Source: Paralithodes platypus (lineage: Eukaryota > Arthropoda > Malacostraca > Decapoda > Lithodidae). From it: a stretch of DNA of 64,000 nt. This document shows, piece after piece, positions 33,808 to 44,493 of this stretch (positions are counted from its first letter, which is position 1; each line of letters opens with the position of its first letter). Location: NCBI GenBank assembly GCA_032716605.1, contig CM064501.1:21224734-21288733 (forward strand), written 5' to 3'. The position numbers were made by a program, and so were the translations under genes. The notes below the pieces were generated by a model. It was not told where the DNA came from. It saw nothing but the letters and a program-made list of their open reading frames with translations, and ran no database searches.

Positions 33808-35761
33808 GTGCGCCCTCCCCTGGCCTCTACGGATAGGGGCTCTACTCCCTTCCGCCCGCTTCCCCAGCCCAGCCGACTTCCTCTTACGTTGTCCTCTCTG
33901 CGCGCGGTTGTTCATGCTGTAGCTGGCCCTATGCTCCCTCCTCCTACACTGTCCATGAGGGTCCGCCTGGATGTCGTTGCTTCTCCTACTTCACCTGCTT
34001 CATTGCCTATTCTTCCTTCACGGTCTCGTCCCACGGTGGAGGTCCCTCCCTCCTCCGCCTCGGTGTCGGGCCGCCCTGTTATCTCAGCCCCGGGGATCCT
34101 TGCTCTGTTTCCCCCCGCGGCTCCTTCTGGCCTCCTTTCACCCGGCCAGCCTTCCCACTCCCGTCGTCCTGCTCCTCCTCATTCTTCTCTTCCTGACCTT
34201 CACTTACCGTCTCGCCTGGGGGGTACCCCTCCTCTTGCCTCGGTGGGGTTTCGCGAGGTTTCGGGGTCCCCTTTCTCAGGAGCTGACGTGTCGCTGGAAG
34301 AGGAGGATGGTGCTGTTTCCCCCTCGGCCGTTCGTGATCGGGGACGAGTCCCTCAACGGCGACACAACCGTCGTCGCTCGCCTTCCTTGGGCCGCGACGC
34401 TGCTGGTTCGTGTCGTGGGTCTCGCTCCCACTCCCGCTCGCCCCTGCGGGCCGACCAATCTGGGGGGGGGGGGTCGCCTCTCTCGGATCGATTGTCGGCT
34501 ATGCAGGGCTGGGTTGTGTCACGCTTCGACGGGCGCTTGGAGTCGATGGAAGACTCCCTCTTCTCGCGCTTCTTGGCGGTGACTCACCCTCAGCGTCTCA
34601 CCCTACCTACCCCTGCTACGGTCACCCTCCCTTCTGCAGGCCTACGCTCTGGTCAGACTTCAGCCGCCCTGACATCCTTCCGGCTGTTCAGTCCCTGGCT
34701 GTGTTGACGGGTCTGTCCTCCTATGGGACAGGTTTATGCGATGCCAGTACGCCTGGCTTAGCCATCATGCTCGGTCACCCTCTCCCATTGGAGGCCTGGT
34801 TTGCTGAGGCCTTCGACTTCATACATCGATCCTTCGACGGCTCTCCTTCAGTCCCTCCCCCGGAGTCATCACTGATTTTGCCTCCTCTTGTGTCTGTCGG
34901 CGGGTTGGACGGCGCGTTCTGGTCCTGGATGAGCGCGCCCGTTCTTGTACTTTGTTCTATTGCTACCCCGTTCTTCTCTCACCCGGATCAGCCCTCTGTC
35001 GCCAAAGTTTTTCCCTTGCGACAGAGGGTGACGGACTTATTGTCTTGTCTTTATGTTCCCTCCTGACGTCTGTTCACCACCTGCGGCTTTTCGAGGCGTC
35101 TGCGCCAGGCGATCTTCGCGAGGGTTTGGACCGCGTTCAGCGGGTCCGCCTTCGGCTCGCGGTGTCTTTGGTTCCCGAGCTGAAGGCGGTTTTGTGCGCG
35201 GCAACTCGGCGACGCCCGACGGTACGGTCCTCGTTCTGCCGGCCGGCCCCCTTGGATATTCGTCAGGGTTTGTTATACTCTGCGCTATATACGTCGTTTT
35301 TTTTTATGCAGGATGCTTGGGAATGCTACGCTTCTCTGTCGGCGGCCCCTGCTTCCGACCCGCGACGACGCGCTGTGTCGTTGCGGACCCTGCTTACGTC
35401 ACGCACCGACGCGCTGTGTCGCGCGCGGGGTCTTCTCAGTCCCGTCCTTCTGCCGGTCCTCTTCGGGGTGCTGCTGCAAGTGCTGCCGCCTTGCACGGGC
35501 GCAGGACTGGGACGTTGCAGGCCAGTGCGTCGGTTCCGCCTCGCACTTCTGTTCTTGCCCCTTTCATCCCCGCCGTGTCGGGGCTGGCCGGCCTTCCACT
35601 TCCGGCCGCCCTTCGATGGGGTCAGCCCCGCGCCGGCCTGGGGTTGGGGGTGGCCCGCCCTTTTTGATGAGGTTGGGGGGGGGGGGGTAGAGGAGGTCAA
35701 CGTGGCGCTCATGCCCGCACGGCCCGTACCGGGGGTACCTCCACGTCAACACAATGTGTAG
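33808..35761 (+). pseudogene. DIRS A gag-like region
   Basis: No single frame spans this. The best path uses frame 1 at 33808-34707, with an Arg/Ser-rich segment RRSPSLGRDAAGS, SHSRSPLRADQS and the helical FDGRLESMEDSLFSRFLAV. It then uses 34410-35066 (LTGLSSYGTGLCDASTPGLA) and 34952-35761 (LDRVQRVRLRLAVSLVPELK, FMQDAWECYASLS). Position before RT and an Arg/Ser-rich head fit a DIRS gag, but gag proteins are poorly conserved, so this is inferred from place. G-runs near 34460 and 35670 coincide with frame changes. Other GC-rich frames here are shadows. Confidence 0.55.
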
Positions 35762-35996
35762 TTCTCTGGGTCGGCCTCCTTGTTCTCCTTCTCGCCTGGC
35801 CGACCGGGTCGCTCCCCTCCTCTCGGGTGCTCCCTCGGGTTGTTTTCGCCCTTGCCCCCCTCGGTAGCGCGGAGGGGTCTCACCTGGAGGTGGACGTCCA
35901 GACCCCCACTCCGCTCTTGTCACCGACGCCGGCCCGTTTCTTCAGAGGTGGCCCACGTGTTCACTTCCATGCCCGAGCTGGGTAACGTCGAGGGAG

Positions 35997-36863
35997 TTGA
36001 CCGCCGGTCACCCGGTTTTCCTCTCCCGTGTCTTTCTGGTACCGTCGACGAACTGCGACGCGATGCGACCGGTGGTGGATCTGTCGGCCATCAACGGGCA
36101 CATCGTGCACACACGGTTTCGGATGCTGCCGGTACCCCTGGTACGCCTGGCCCTGTGGCCTCTGTCGGGGGTAGTGTCGCTGGCCCTCCAGGATGCGTCT
36201 TGGCTGGTTCCTCTCCATCCTCGCTTCCAGCGCTTCTTGGCCGTTCGGACTTCCGATCGTGTGTTCCTGTTCGACGGCCTTCCCTTCGGTCTCCACATCG
36301 CGCCGCGGATCTTCTCCGCACTGGTGAGGCAGGCTCTGGGTCCTCTCCTCAGGTGCGGGCACCAGATCCTGTTTTCCTTGGCCGATTGGTTGGTAGTTTC
36401 CGAAGCCCTAGGACTGTGCATTGGCGACGCCCTCACAGTCGTTCGCAACATCGCACGGTTAGGGTTCCCCTTCGATATTCCCAAGTCACGCTTGACCCCA
36501 TCGCGTGTCGTGCCATGGGTCGGTCTCGCATGGGTTTTGTCCGGCGCTACGGTGACCCGGGGTCTGCCGGCCGCGGTGCACCTTCGGTGGAAGGTCTTCG
36601 CCGTGTTGCACTCGGTCTCCCTCCCGGGGTGGCTCTGGGACTCGTTCGTGGGTTCGCTGCATTGGGCCGCTCTGCCCCTTCCCTTAGGGAGCCTCTGGCT
36701 ACTCCGCCTCCTCCTCATGGGCACCGCGGTGTTTCCGTTGCCCCTATGGATCGGCTCCTGCCGCTCCCGCGTACCGTTCGCAGACGCTTCGGTCGCTGGG
36801 TTGCTCGGGGCTCGCTCTCTGTGGCTGTGCCCTGGACCGCCCCCCCGCCGACGGTCTGGGTAG
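35997..36863 (+). pseudogene. DIRS A reverse transcriptase
   Basis: RT in frame 3: PVVDLSAINGHIVHTRFRM, then LALQDASWLVPLHPRFQRFL (first catalytic Asp), FDGLPFGLHIAPRIFSALVR (the DIRS-style LPFGL-x-x-APR-x-F box) and HQILFSLADWLVVSEA. In DIRS elements this last box is usually YLDDWLI; here the first Asp of the pair is Ala, which should abolish activity unless the base call is wrong. Thumb: FPFDIPKSRLTPSRVVPWVG. No ATG is claimed. Confidence 0.85.
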
Positions 36864-37574
36864 CCACAGATACGTCGAGCGAGGTTGGGTGAGGTTCCCG
36901 ATCGAACCTGGGACGTCCACTTCCCGGCAGATGGGTGGGTCTCCCTCCACTTACCCGTCTATGCCCTCGGACTGTTGGTTCCTTTGTTCTTCCTGCGGGA
37001 CCACGCGCTGGCCCTTCGGGGTAAGTCGGTGGCCTTCGGGTTGGACACTCAGACAAGCTGTCCCCTGTTTCCTTATGCGGGGGTCCTCCAGGTCGTTGAC
37101 TCTATTGGGGGTCTCGGTGGAGTTGTTCTTCCTCGCGGACCGACACCCCTTCTCCTTGCATGCCTCCTCCCTGCCCGGGCCTGCCGCCCTGTCGAGAGGG
37201 CAGGGCGTTCTTGTAGAATGGGCGATGAAACGGACTGTGTTCGCCGACCTCGCGGCTTCCTGAGGTGTTCCGGAGGTCGCCTTGTTCGCATCGGGGGTGC
37301 CGCGCCAGTTGCCTTTGGACCTCTCCCTCCGGCCTCGCGCTCCGGGGGGGGTCCGGACGCTTTAATGGTCGCCTGGTACAGGTGGCGGTCGATATACATC
37401 TTTCCGCCACCTGACGCGCTGTTGATGTGCCCAGTCCTCGCGAGGCTGCGGCTGTACCACGGCTGCGTCTGGCTCCTCGCGCCTCTGTGGCCGGCACGGG
37501 CTTGGTCCGCCCGGTTGCCGCGGTGGTGCCCGAGTCCGGTCCCTCTACCTGTCTCCGGCTTCCACTTGGGCTAG
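36790..37574 (+). pseudogene. DIRS A RNase H
   Basis: VWVATDTSSEVG (catalytic Asp, 36855-36890) ends one frame. The continuation in another frame reads TWDVHFPADGWVSLHLPVYA, LFFLRDHALALRGKSVAFGL and DTQTSCPLFPYAGV, matching the layout of DIRS RNase H (TDAS, Glu-helix, then a DNxT-like box). The Glu-helix and third Asp are blurred. Frames shift at least twice. Confidence 0.65.
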
Positions 37575-37629
37575 GTTGGGGACCTGCGGACCTCGTTGGC
37601 CTTCGCATCGTGCTTGTTCATGAGGCACG

Positions 37630-38719
37630 GTGGCTCCCGGTCCCGGCCGGGCCCTGACTGACTTCCTGCAGAGTTCCTGGCCGTCTTCTCCTTGGGGGCC
37701 TTACGGGTCCCGCTGGAGGTCTTTTACTAGGTGGCTACAGGCCACTCGCCTGCCAGTTGGCTCTCCTTCCCTCGTCCTACGCTCCTTGTTTCACCTCTTC
37801 CGTACACGTCACTTTCAAGTCGACGCTATACGTACCCACTTGTCTGCCGTCCGGGGGGTCTTTGGGTCCGTCGCTGGGCTGGTCGTTCTGCCACAGGAGC
37901 TGGATTCCTTCCTGACGGCTGCCTTCCGGGATCGACCGCCTCCGCGCCAGGTCCCTCCGCAGTGGGATCTGGGGCGGGCTCTTGTCCTTCTGGCTTCACC
38001 CACGTATACAAGGGCCGCTACGCCGGTTCCGTTGCTCGGGCGTCCACTCTTCCTTGTCGCTCTGGCCACTGGGGATCGGGTGTCTACACTAGCGGCTTTG
38101 TCACGGCCCCGGGACTGCGTGCGATTCTCCCCGTCCTTGCATGGCGTCTCGTTCGCCTCCTCCCCTCCTTTTGTTACCACGCATGGGAGGGAGGCCCCCG
38201 CTTTCCAGCCTTTCGCCGTCCAGGCTTTACGGCGTGGGCATCCTCGCCATGTGTTGTGCCCAGTGTCAGCCTTGCACTCCTCTGTTGCGTCTGTGGCGCC
38301 GCCTTCGGGTACTGCTGTGTGGGTGTCTCCTCGGACAGGTGGGAGGCTCTCGCAGGTGCAGATGGGCCGCCATGTTTGTCGGACCGTTCGTGCCCGTCAC
38401 CCTGTTTGTAGGGGTTCTGCGCACGATGTCAGATCCTTTGCTGCCTCCTTCCGGTTACCTGCCTTCGCCTCAGCGGTTTTGTGGGTCTTCTATCAATTCC
38501 TTCATCTCCTCCTACCTCTCCGTGTCCAGTGTTCGACCCCCTCGGCCGGTGATTGCTCTCGGGGGTCGTGTTTCCTGGTGCTCTGGCGAAGATCCCTGGT
38601 CTTCCCCCCTTGTCCCTTGTTCTTTTCCTTCGTTTTATTTGACAAAGGGGGGGGGGGGGGTGTACGGGTTTGCAACACTGGATTGCAAGTTTGGGATTAT
38701 GTATTGTTCCAGTACATAA
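37630..38719 (+). pseudogene. DIRS A tyrosine recombinase
   Basis: N-terminal SAM-like segment GSRWRSFTRWLQATR and HLSAVRGVFG. The catalytic domain has LFLVALATGDRVSTLAALS (first Arg, near 38065), AHDVRSFAASF (His-x-x-Arg, near 38420) and, after a frameshift near 38440, SINSFISSYLSVSSV with the presumed nucleophile Tyr, then PRPVIALGGRV. This enzyme would insert the circular DNA intermediate. The same residue order occurs in DIRS B at 62007-63133, confirming the reading across the frameshift. Stop near 38719. Confidence 0.88.
38647..38660. repeat. Poly-G tract, 14 bases, near the recombinase stop
   Basis: An unbroken G14 just past the conserved end of the recombinase. A similar tract of about 20 G (C on the + strand) lies at the same relative place in DIRS B near 61947. 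Confidence 0.9.
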
Positions 38720-39013
38720 GTGTTTTTGCCACATTGAAAATTGTGTTTTGTTCTTGTGTTCAGTGTTTTTGTTGGTTTTTGAAGAAAAGGGATTTTGGGT
38801 ACAGTACCTTTTTGGTTTCAGACAAGTCTATGTTTTTGCCTTACTATGAAGGACGGGCATGTGTTAAAACTGATCTGTTTAGCTACTCCTCAGTTTTTCA
38901 CTCTTTTAGTAAACTCTCTTGTTTAAATTGTGTCTTTGTCATTCATAATTTTGTTTTATGCATTGGTTTTTTTGGTAGGTTGGGCTTGGATGTCCTCCTC
39001 CTATTTGTTATGC

Positions 39014-39127
39014 AGCCTTGACGTTGGATTTGCCAAGACTACTAACAAATTGGGAGGTTTGACGTACCTCCCAACCTACCAAATAGGAAAACCTACTATT
39101 TGGTAGTAGTCTTGGAAAATCCAACGT
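39014..39127. repeat. DIRS A internal complementary region
   Basis: 39014-39050 is the exact reverse complement of the element's left end (31549 onward). 39051-39127 is the reverse complement of the right end (39457-39533), apart from a 3-base GTA insertion near 39063. Such a region lets DIRS reverse transcripts be joined into circles. It fixes both element boundaries to the base. Confidence 0.93.
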
Positions 39128-39190
39128 ACATAATACCCTCCCTCACGCCGGACCCCTGCCCATCCGCGTTCTTCTGCTGACGTGAGATGT

Positions 39191-39533
39191 GATGACAAGA
39201 GAGGGTCGCTCATGCGCACGTTCGACAGGGATCTGCACATGACGGAACACGGGATGGGCCTTAAGCGGTAACTAAGGTAAACCCCTTTTTCTTCTCTTCT
39301 ATGCTTTTTTCACCTTCGGTGGTAGTTTTGGTTAATGTACAACGTCTCCTAGAGCAAGATAAGGAGTAGACTCTAGACGTTTTCTTTTTAACCGCGGTTG
39401 GAATGACGACATAGCAGTCAAAATAGACAAGTCGTCATTGCAATTAGGTTAATAGCCTTGACGTTGGATTTTCCAAGACTACTACCAAATAGTAGGTTTT
39501 CCTATTTGGTAGGTTGGGAGGTCAAACCTCCCA
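39191..39533. repeat. DIRS A right inverted terminal repeat
   Basis: Reverse complement of the left repeat, with an extra outer segment ending GGTTGGGAGGTCAAACCTCCCA, itself containing the palindrome GGGAGGT-CA-AACCTCCC. Near-identity with the left repeat points to recent integration. Confidence 0.92.
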
Positions 39534-39680
39534 TTTCGCATTACCAAAAAAAAAAAAAAATATGCCTACGCAACTCTGCGGCCTATAATTCTGCACGTAG
39601 TATTGAATCTCTTAGGTAAAATAGGTTTATATACAGTAGATACAGTATATATATATATATATATTGTTACGTCCCTCGAA

Positions 39681-39830
39681 ACTCCGAGCCTGCTCAACCC
39701 TTCCTGAAGCCTCATCCAACCAACTCTACCTCTACATGGAGCTTCAAAGCACCACACTCCGAGCCTGCTCAACCCTTCCTGAAGCCTCATCCAACCAAAT
39801 CTACCTCTACATGGAGCTTCAAAGCACCAC
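39681..39830. repeat. 75-bp tandem duplication
   Basis: 39681-39755 and 39756-39830 are nearly identical, starting ACTCCGAGCCTGCTCAACC. The 75-bp length is a multiple of three, so a minus-strand frame shows a 25-residue repeat; I do not call that a gene. Confidence 0.9.
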
Positions 39831-40299
39831 ACCAGCGCCATGAACCTTTGTATAATATACTCTTCAATGATCGTTAACTCGCCCCACACCACTAGGGGGC
39901 GAGTTTCTTTTCTTAGGTACCAGCTCTTTCCCGAGTCTATGAGTGATCTTATTTTTAGACTAACTTCAGTGTTACTTGGACTATAGCTCGGGGTGGTGTC
40001 CCTGTGAATACCTGGAGTACAGTCGGGTTGTTACTTACCTTCTCTTCAACCTACCAACTAGAGAGTGTGACGCCTAGGCTAACAATCTTTATTAACAGGG
40101 ATTGAGCACGTGACTATATTTCAATGTCATAATTACATGTTTTTAGTTTATAATATTTGTTATATATTTGTATTTATTTGTTTTTTATTTGTAAGAGTTA
40201 TAACTAATATTTTACTTTTATTATTTAATCCCTCTTTAAATAATTCAATTAGTAATTCAAATTTCTTGTAATTATATTAATCTTTAACTTTAATTTACT

Positions 40300-40300
<1 letters not shown>

Positions 40301-40333
<33 letters not shown>
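40301..40333. repeat. (TAA)n microsatellite
   Basis: About eleven TAA units inside the LTR at 39665-40618. Confidence 0.95.
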
Positions 40334-40334
<1 letters not shown>

Positions 40335-40618
40335 TAAATTATTTCTTAGTTTTGAAATTCTATTAGAATAGGCATTAATGAAGCTTGGTTGGTTGACCCT
40401 TGAACATATACTATAAAACTAGCTAAGAAATGGAATATTAATGAAGTAACTCTATAAGAATAATATCCCTATAAGAAATCTACCCATACCATATCTACTG
40501 AATACCTACGTATCAAATTCAGTCTCTTGTACGGTTTGAAGTTCCCATACCTCTAGAGACTTGAGGCCAAATAATTTAAGATTACAATATCTGTTGACCA
40601 ATACTTCGGATTGTTACA

Positions 40619-40970
40619 AGTGGGGCCTTTCCGGGATCTCTTGTTCATTTGATCAATTAATCAAGTTTCATTAAGTCTAATTGATATAATTGTAATATTT
40701 TTTTTTTCTTAAGACTTGAACATTGCAATTTATCACTATGTTATAGTCCTTTTTGTTTTATTGTTCACGCTGCTTAAATAATTCCTTCTTTTATGTTGGT
40801 TTACGTAGCTGGGTAATATTACATTATTGTAGACATTTAAGTGACTATCATTTATTTACCATTTGATGTTTCAAAGTGACACTTATCAAATCCCTCATAC
40901 TCATCCATACCCGTTTATATATTAAATACCTTGACAGACGGTAGTGGGAATATCCGAGTATCCTCATGTG
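40619..40970 (+). promoter_or_regulatory. Candidate primer-binding site and leader
   Basis: TGGGGCCTTTCCGGGATC begins at 40621, two bases after the LTR end. The sequence is in the style of tRNA-primed LTR elements and resembles the tRNA-Pro class, but this was not matched to a tRNA. The remaining 330 bases are AT-rich with no ORF, leading straight into the satellite array. Confidence 0.4.
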
Positions 40971-43900
40971 AGCCCCTAAAACAAGGCTAGCTAAGACATA
41001 AGATGTAGACACACAACGGGGCTTAAATCCCCCTAAATTCTAGGCTAGCTAAGATTGACTTGACCAAAATAAAATGTTCTCGAAAAATATTTTCTGAGAT
41101 TTTACACAAAGTGAACTGGCCTTGTATAGTAGAGACATAAAACGGGATTTAAAACCCCTAAAACTAGGCTAGCAAACACATAAGATGTAGACACACAACG
41201 GGGCTTAAATCCCCCTAAAAACCAGGCTAGCTAAAATTGACTTGACCAAAATCATATTTTCTCGAAAAATATTTTCTATTTGAGATTTTACACAAATTGA
41301 ACTGGCCTTGCATAGTGGACACATAAAACGGGATGTAAAGTCCCTAAAACTAGGCTAGCTAATACATAAGATGTAGACCCACAACGAGACTTAAATCCCC
41401 CTAAAAACTAGGCTAGCTAAGATTGACTTGACCAAAATAATATTTTTTCGAAAAATATTTTCTGAGATTTTACACAAAGTGAACTGGCCTTGTATAGTAG
41501 ACACATAAAACGGGATTTAAAGCCCCTAAAACTAGGCTAGCTAAGACATAAGATGTAGACACACAATGGGGCTTAAATCTCCCTAAAAACTAGGCTAGCT
41601 AAGATTGACTTGACCAAAATAATATTTTCTCGAAAACAAAATTCTGAGATTTTACACAAAGTGAACTGGCCTTGTATAGTAGACACATACAACGGGATTT
41701 AAAGCCCCTAAAACTAGGCTAGCTAAGACATAAGATGTAGACACACAACAGGGCTTAAATCCCCCTAAAAACTAGGCTAGCTAAGATTGACTTGACCAAA
41801 ATAATATTTTCTCGAAAAATATTTTCTATTTGAGATTTTACACAAAGTGAACTGGCCTTGTATAGTAGAGATATAAAACGGGATTTAAATCCCCTACAAC
41901 TAGGCTAGCTAAGACATAAGATGTAGACACACAACGGGGCTTAAATCCCCCTAAAAACTAGGCTAGCTAAGATTGACTTGACCAAAATAATATTTTCTCG
42001 AAAAATATTTTCTGAGATTTTACACAAAGTGAACTGGCCTTGTATAGTAGACACATAAAACGGGATTTAAAGCCCCTAAAACTAGGCTAGCTAAGACATA
42101 ATATGTAGACACACAATGGGGCTTAAATCCCCCTAAAAACTAGGCTAGCTAAGATTGACTTGACCAAAATAATATTTTCTCGAAAAATATTTTCTGAGAG
42201 TTTACACAAAGTGAACTGGCCTTGTATAGTAGACATATAAAACGGGATTTAAAGCCCCTACAACTAGGCTAGCTAAGATATAAGATGTTGACACACAATG
42301 GGTCTTTAATTCCTCTAAAAACTAGGCTAGCTAAGATTGACTTGACCAAAATAATATTTTCTCGAAAAATATTTTCTGAGATTTTACACAAAGTGAACTG
42401 GCCTTGTATAGTAGACACATAAAACGGGATTTAAAGCCCCTAAAACTAGGCTAGCTAAGACATAAGATGTAGACACACAACGGGGCTTAATTCCCCCTAA
42501 AAACTAGGCTAGCTAAGATTGACTTGACCAAAATAATATTTTCTCGAAAAATATTGTCTAATTGAGATTTTACACAAAGTGAACTGGCCTTGTATAGTAG
42601 AGACATAAAACGGGATTTAAAGCCCCTAAAACTAGGCTAGCTAAGACATAAGATGTAGACACACAACGGGGCTTAAATCCCCCTAAAAACTAGGCTAGCT
42701 AAGATTGACTTGACCAAAATCATATTTTCTCGAAAAACATTTTCTGAGATTTTACACACAGTGAACTGGCCTTGTATAGTCGACACATAACACGGGATTT
42801 AAAGCCCCTAAAACTAGGCTAGCTAAGACATAAGATGTAGATACACAACAGGGTTTAAATCCCCCTAAAAACTAGGCTAGCTAAGATTGACTTGACCAAA
42901 ATAATATTTTCTCGAAAAACATTTTCTGAGATTTTACACAAAGTGAACTGGCCTTGTATAGTCGACACATAACACGGGATTGAAAGCCCCTAAAACTAGG
43001 CTAGCTAAGACATAAGATGTAGACACACAACAGGTTTTAAATCCCCCTAAAAACTAGGCTAGCTAAGATTGACTTGACCAAAATAATATTTTCTCGAAAA
43101 ATATTTTCTGAGATTTTACACATAGTGAACTTGCCTTGTATAGTAAACACATAAAACGGGATTTAGAGCCCCTAAAACTATGCTAGCTAAGACAAAAAGA
43201 TGTAGACACACAACAGGGCTTAAATGCCCCTAAAAACTAGGCTAGCTAAGATTGACTTGACCAAAATAATATTTTCTCGAAAAATATTTTCTGAGATTTT
43301 ACACAAAGTGAACTGGCCTTGTATAGTAGACACATAACACAGGATTTAAAACCCCTAAAACTAGGCTAGCTAAGACATAATATGTAGACCCACAACGGGG
43401 CTTAAATCCCCCTAATAACTAGGCTAGCTAAGATTGACTTGACCAAAATAATATTTTCTCGAAAAATATTTTCTGAGATTTTACACAAAGTGAACTGGCA
43501 TTGTATAGTAGACACATAAAACGGGATTTAAAACCCCTAAAACTATGCTAGCTAAGACATAAGATGTAGACACACAACGGGGCTTAAATCCCCCTAAAAA
43601 CTAGGCTAGCTAAGATTAACTTGACCAAAATAATATTTTCTCGAAAAATATTTTCTGAGATTTTACACAAAGTGAACTGGCCTTGTATAGTAGAGACATG
43701 AAACGGGATTTAATTCCCCCAAAACTAGGCTAGCTAAGACATAAGATGTAGATACACAACGGGGCTTAAATCCCCCTAAAAACTAGGCTAGCTAAGATTG
43801 ACTTGACCAAAATAATATTTTCTCGAAAAATATTTTCTGAGATTTTAAACAAAGTGAACTGGCCTTGTATAGTAGACACATAAAATGGGATTTAAAGCCC

Positions 43901-44024
43901 CTAAAACTAGGCTAGCTTAGACATAAGATGTAGCCACACAATGGGGCTTAAATCCCCCTAAAAACTAGGCTAGCTAAGATTGACTTGACCAAAATAATAT
44001 TTTCTCGAAAAATATTTTCTGAGA
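40971..44024. repeat. Satellite array, 182/186-bp unit, about 17 copies
   Basis: Anchors on ATAAGATGTAGAC recur at steps of 182, 186, 182, 182, 186, 182, 182, 182 and 186 bp. The 186 form carries four extra bases in TATTTTCTATTTGAGATT. Each unit contains two related halves, both starting ACTAGGCTAGCTAAGA and ending in a GGG-TTAAA-CCC motif, so the unit looks like an old dimer. It has several palindromes, such as GGGGCTTAAATCCCC and TATTTTCTCGAAAAATA. The array runs into the N gap, so its true length is unknown. Confidence 0.93.
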
Positions 44025-44124
44025 NNNNNNNNNNNNNNNNNNNNNNNNNNNNNNNNNNNNNNNNNNNNNNNNNNNNNNNNNNNNNNNNNNNNNNNNNNNN
44101 NNNNNNNNNNNNNNNNNNNNNNNN
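44025..44124. other. Assembly gap, 100 N
   Basis: Exactly 100 N directly after a satellite unit, a conventional placeholder. The array probably collapsed or broke the assembly here. The sequence right of the gap is not satellite. Confidence 0.98.
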
Positions 44125-44493
44125 CAATTTAGACAACCCCGGCAGCCTCACGCAAGTATTCTTTCAGGAAGGACAGAACTTTGTTTCAACCTGAGAGAGT
44201 TGGTGTCATCTTCCCAGGACTCGCTTCTAAGTCTATGAAGCTACACAATAATTAATCGATTATGATACGCTAGGACCCAGGAACCCAAGGTTTCCCAACG
44301 TAACTGAAGGGACCATTCGTAATAACCCGTAATTCATCAACAGGTCGATGACACATGGCTGCGGTCCGTTCAGAGGCCCCACAAGTTGCTAAGGACGTTA
44401 AATTGCTACGTGTGTGGCCACCACTAAGCTGTAGAATAAGGTTGTTTACTTTTCTAGTGCCCCCCGTCCTCTGCCTTGATAGCGCACTCTTTG
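44125..44493. other. No gene seen
   Basis: Unique-looking 370 bases between the gap and the Gmr1-like element. It does not continue the RT of the Gypsy element on the far side of that insertion. Confidence 0.5.

Larger units (their letters stand above)
31549..39533 (+). mobile_element. DIRS-like retrotransposon A, structurally complete
   Basis: About 7985 bp with inverted terminal repeats (31549-31848 and 39191-39533) and an internal complementary region (39014-39127). It encodes gag-like, RT/RNase H and tyrosine recombinase domains on the + strand. Inverted ends plus an internal complementary region plus a tyrosine recombinase instead of a DDE integrase define DIRS elements, and no target duplication is expected or seen. 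The inner part is GC-rich compared with the flanks. Coding frames shift several times, sometimes at G runs. No methyltransferase domain was recognised. Confidence 0.92.
39665..40618 (+). repeat. LTR of an unidentified LTR retrotransposon
   Basis: Starts TGTTACGTCCC after a (TA)n and ends ATTGTTACA, followed two bases later by TGGGGCCTTTCCGGG, a plausible primer-binding site. This makes it a 5' LTR of about 954 bp on the + strand. It contains a 75-bp duplication and a (TAA)n. No gag or pol follows before the satellite and the N gap, so the element is truncated or continues in the gap. Confidence 0.5.

Noticed and set aside
33097..38719. Overlapping long frames on both strands in the GC-rich DIRS interior
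   Set aside because: GC-rich DNA has few stops; only the frames with gag, RT, RNase H and recombinase text are kept.
39566..39892. 108-codon minus frame with 25-residue repeat
   Set aside because: It is produced by a 75-bp DNA duplication inside an LTR; no gene evidence.
40971..44024. CRISPR-like array
   Set aside because: Whole 182-186 bp units repeat without unique spacers in eukaryotic DNA; this is a satellite.
43948..44194. Frames crossing the N run
   Set aside because: They exist only because N was translated as unknown residues.
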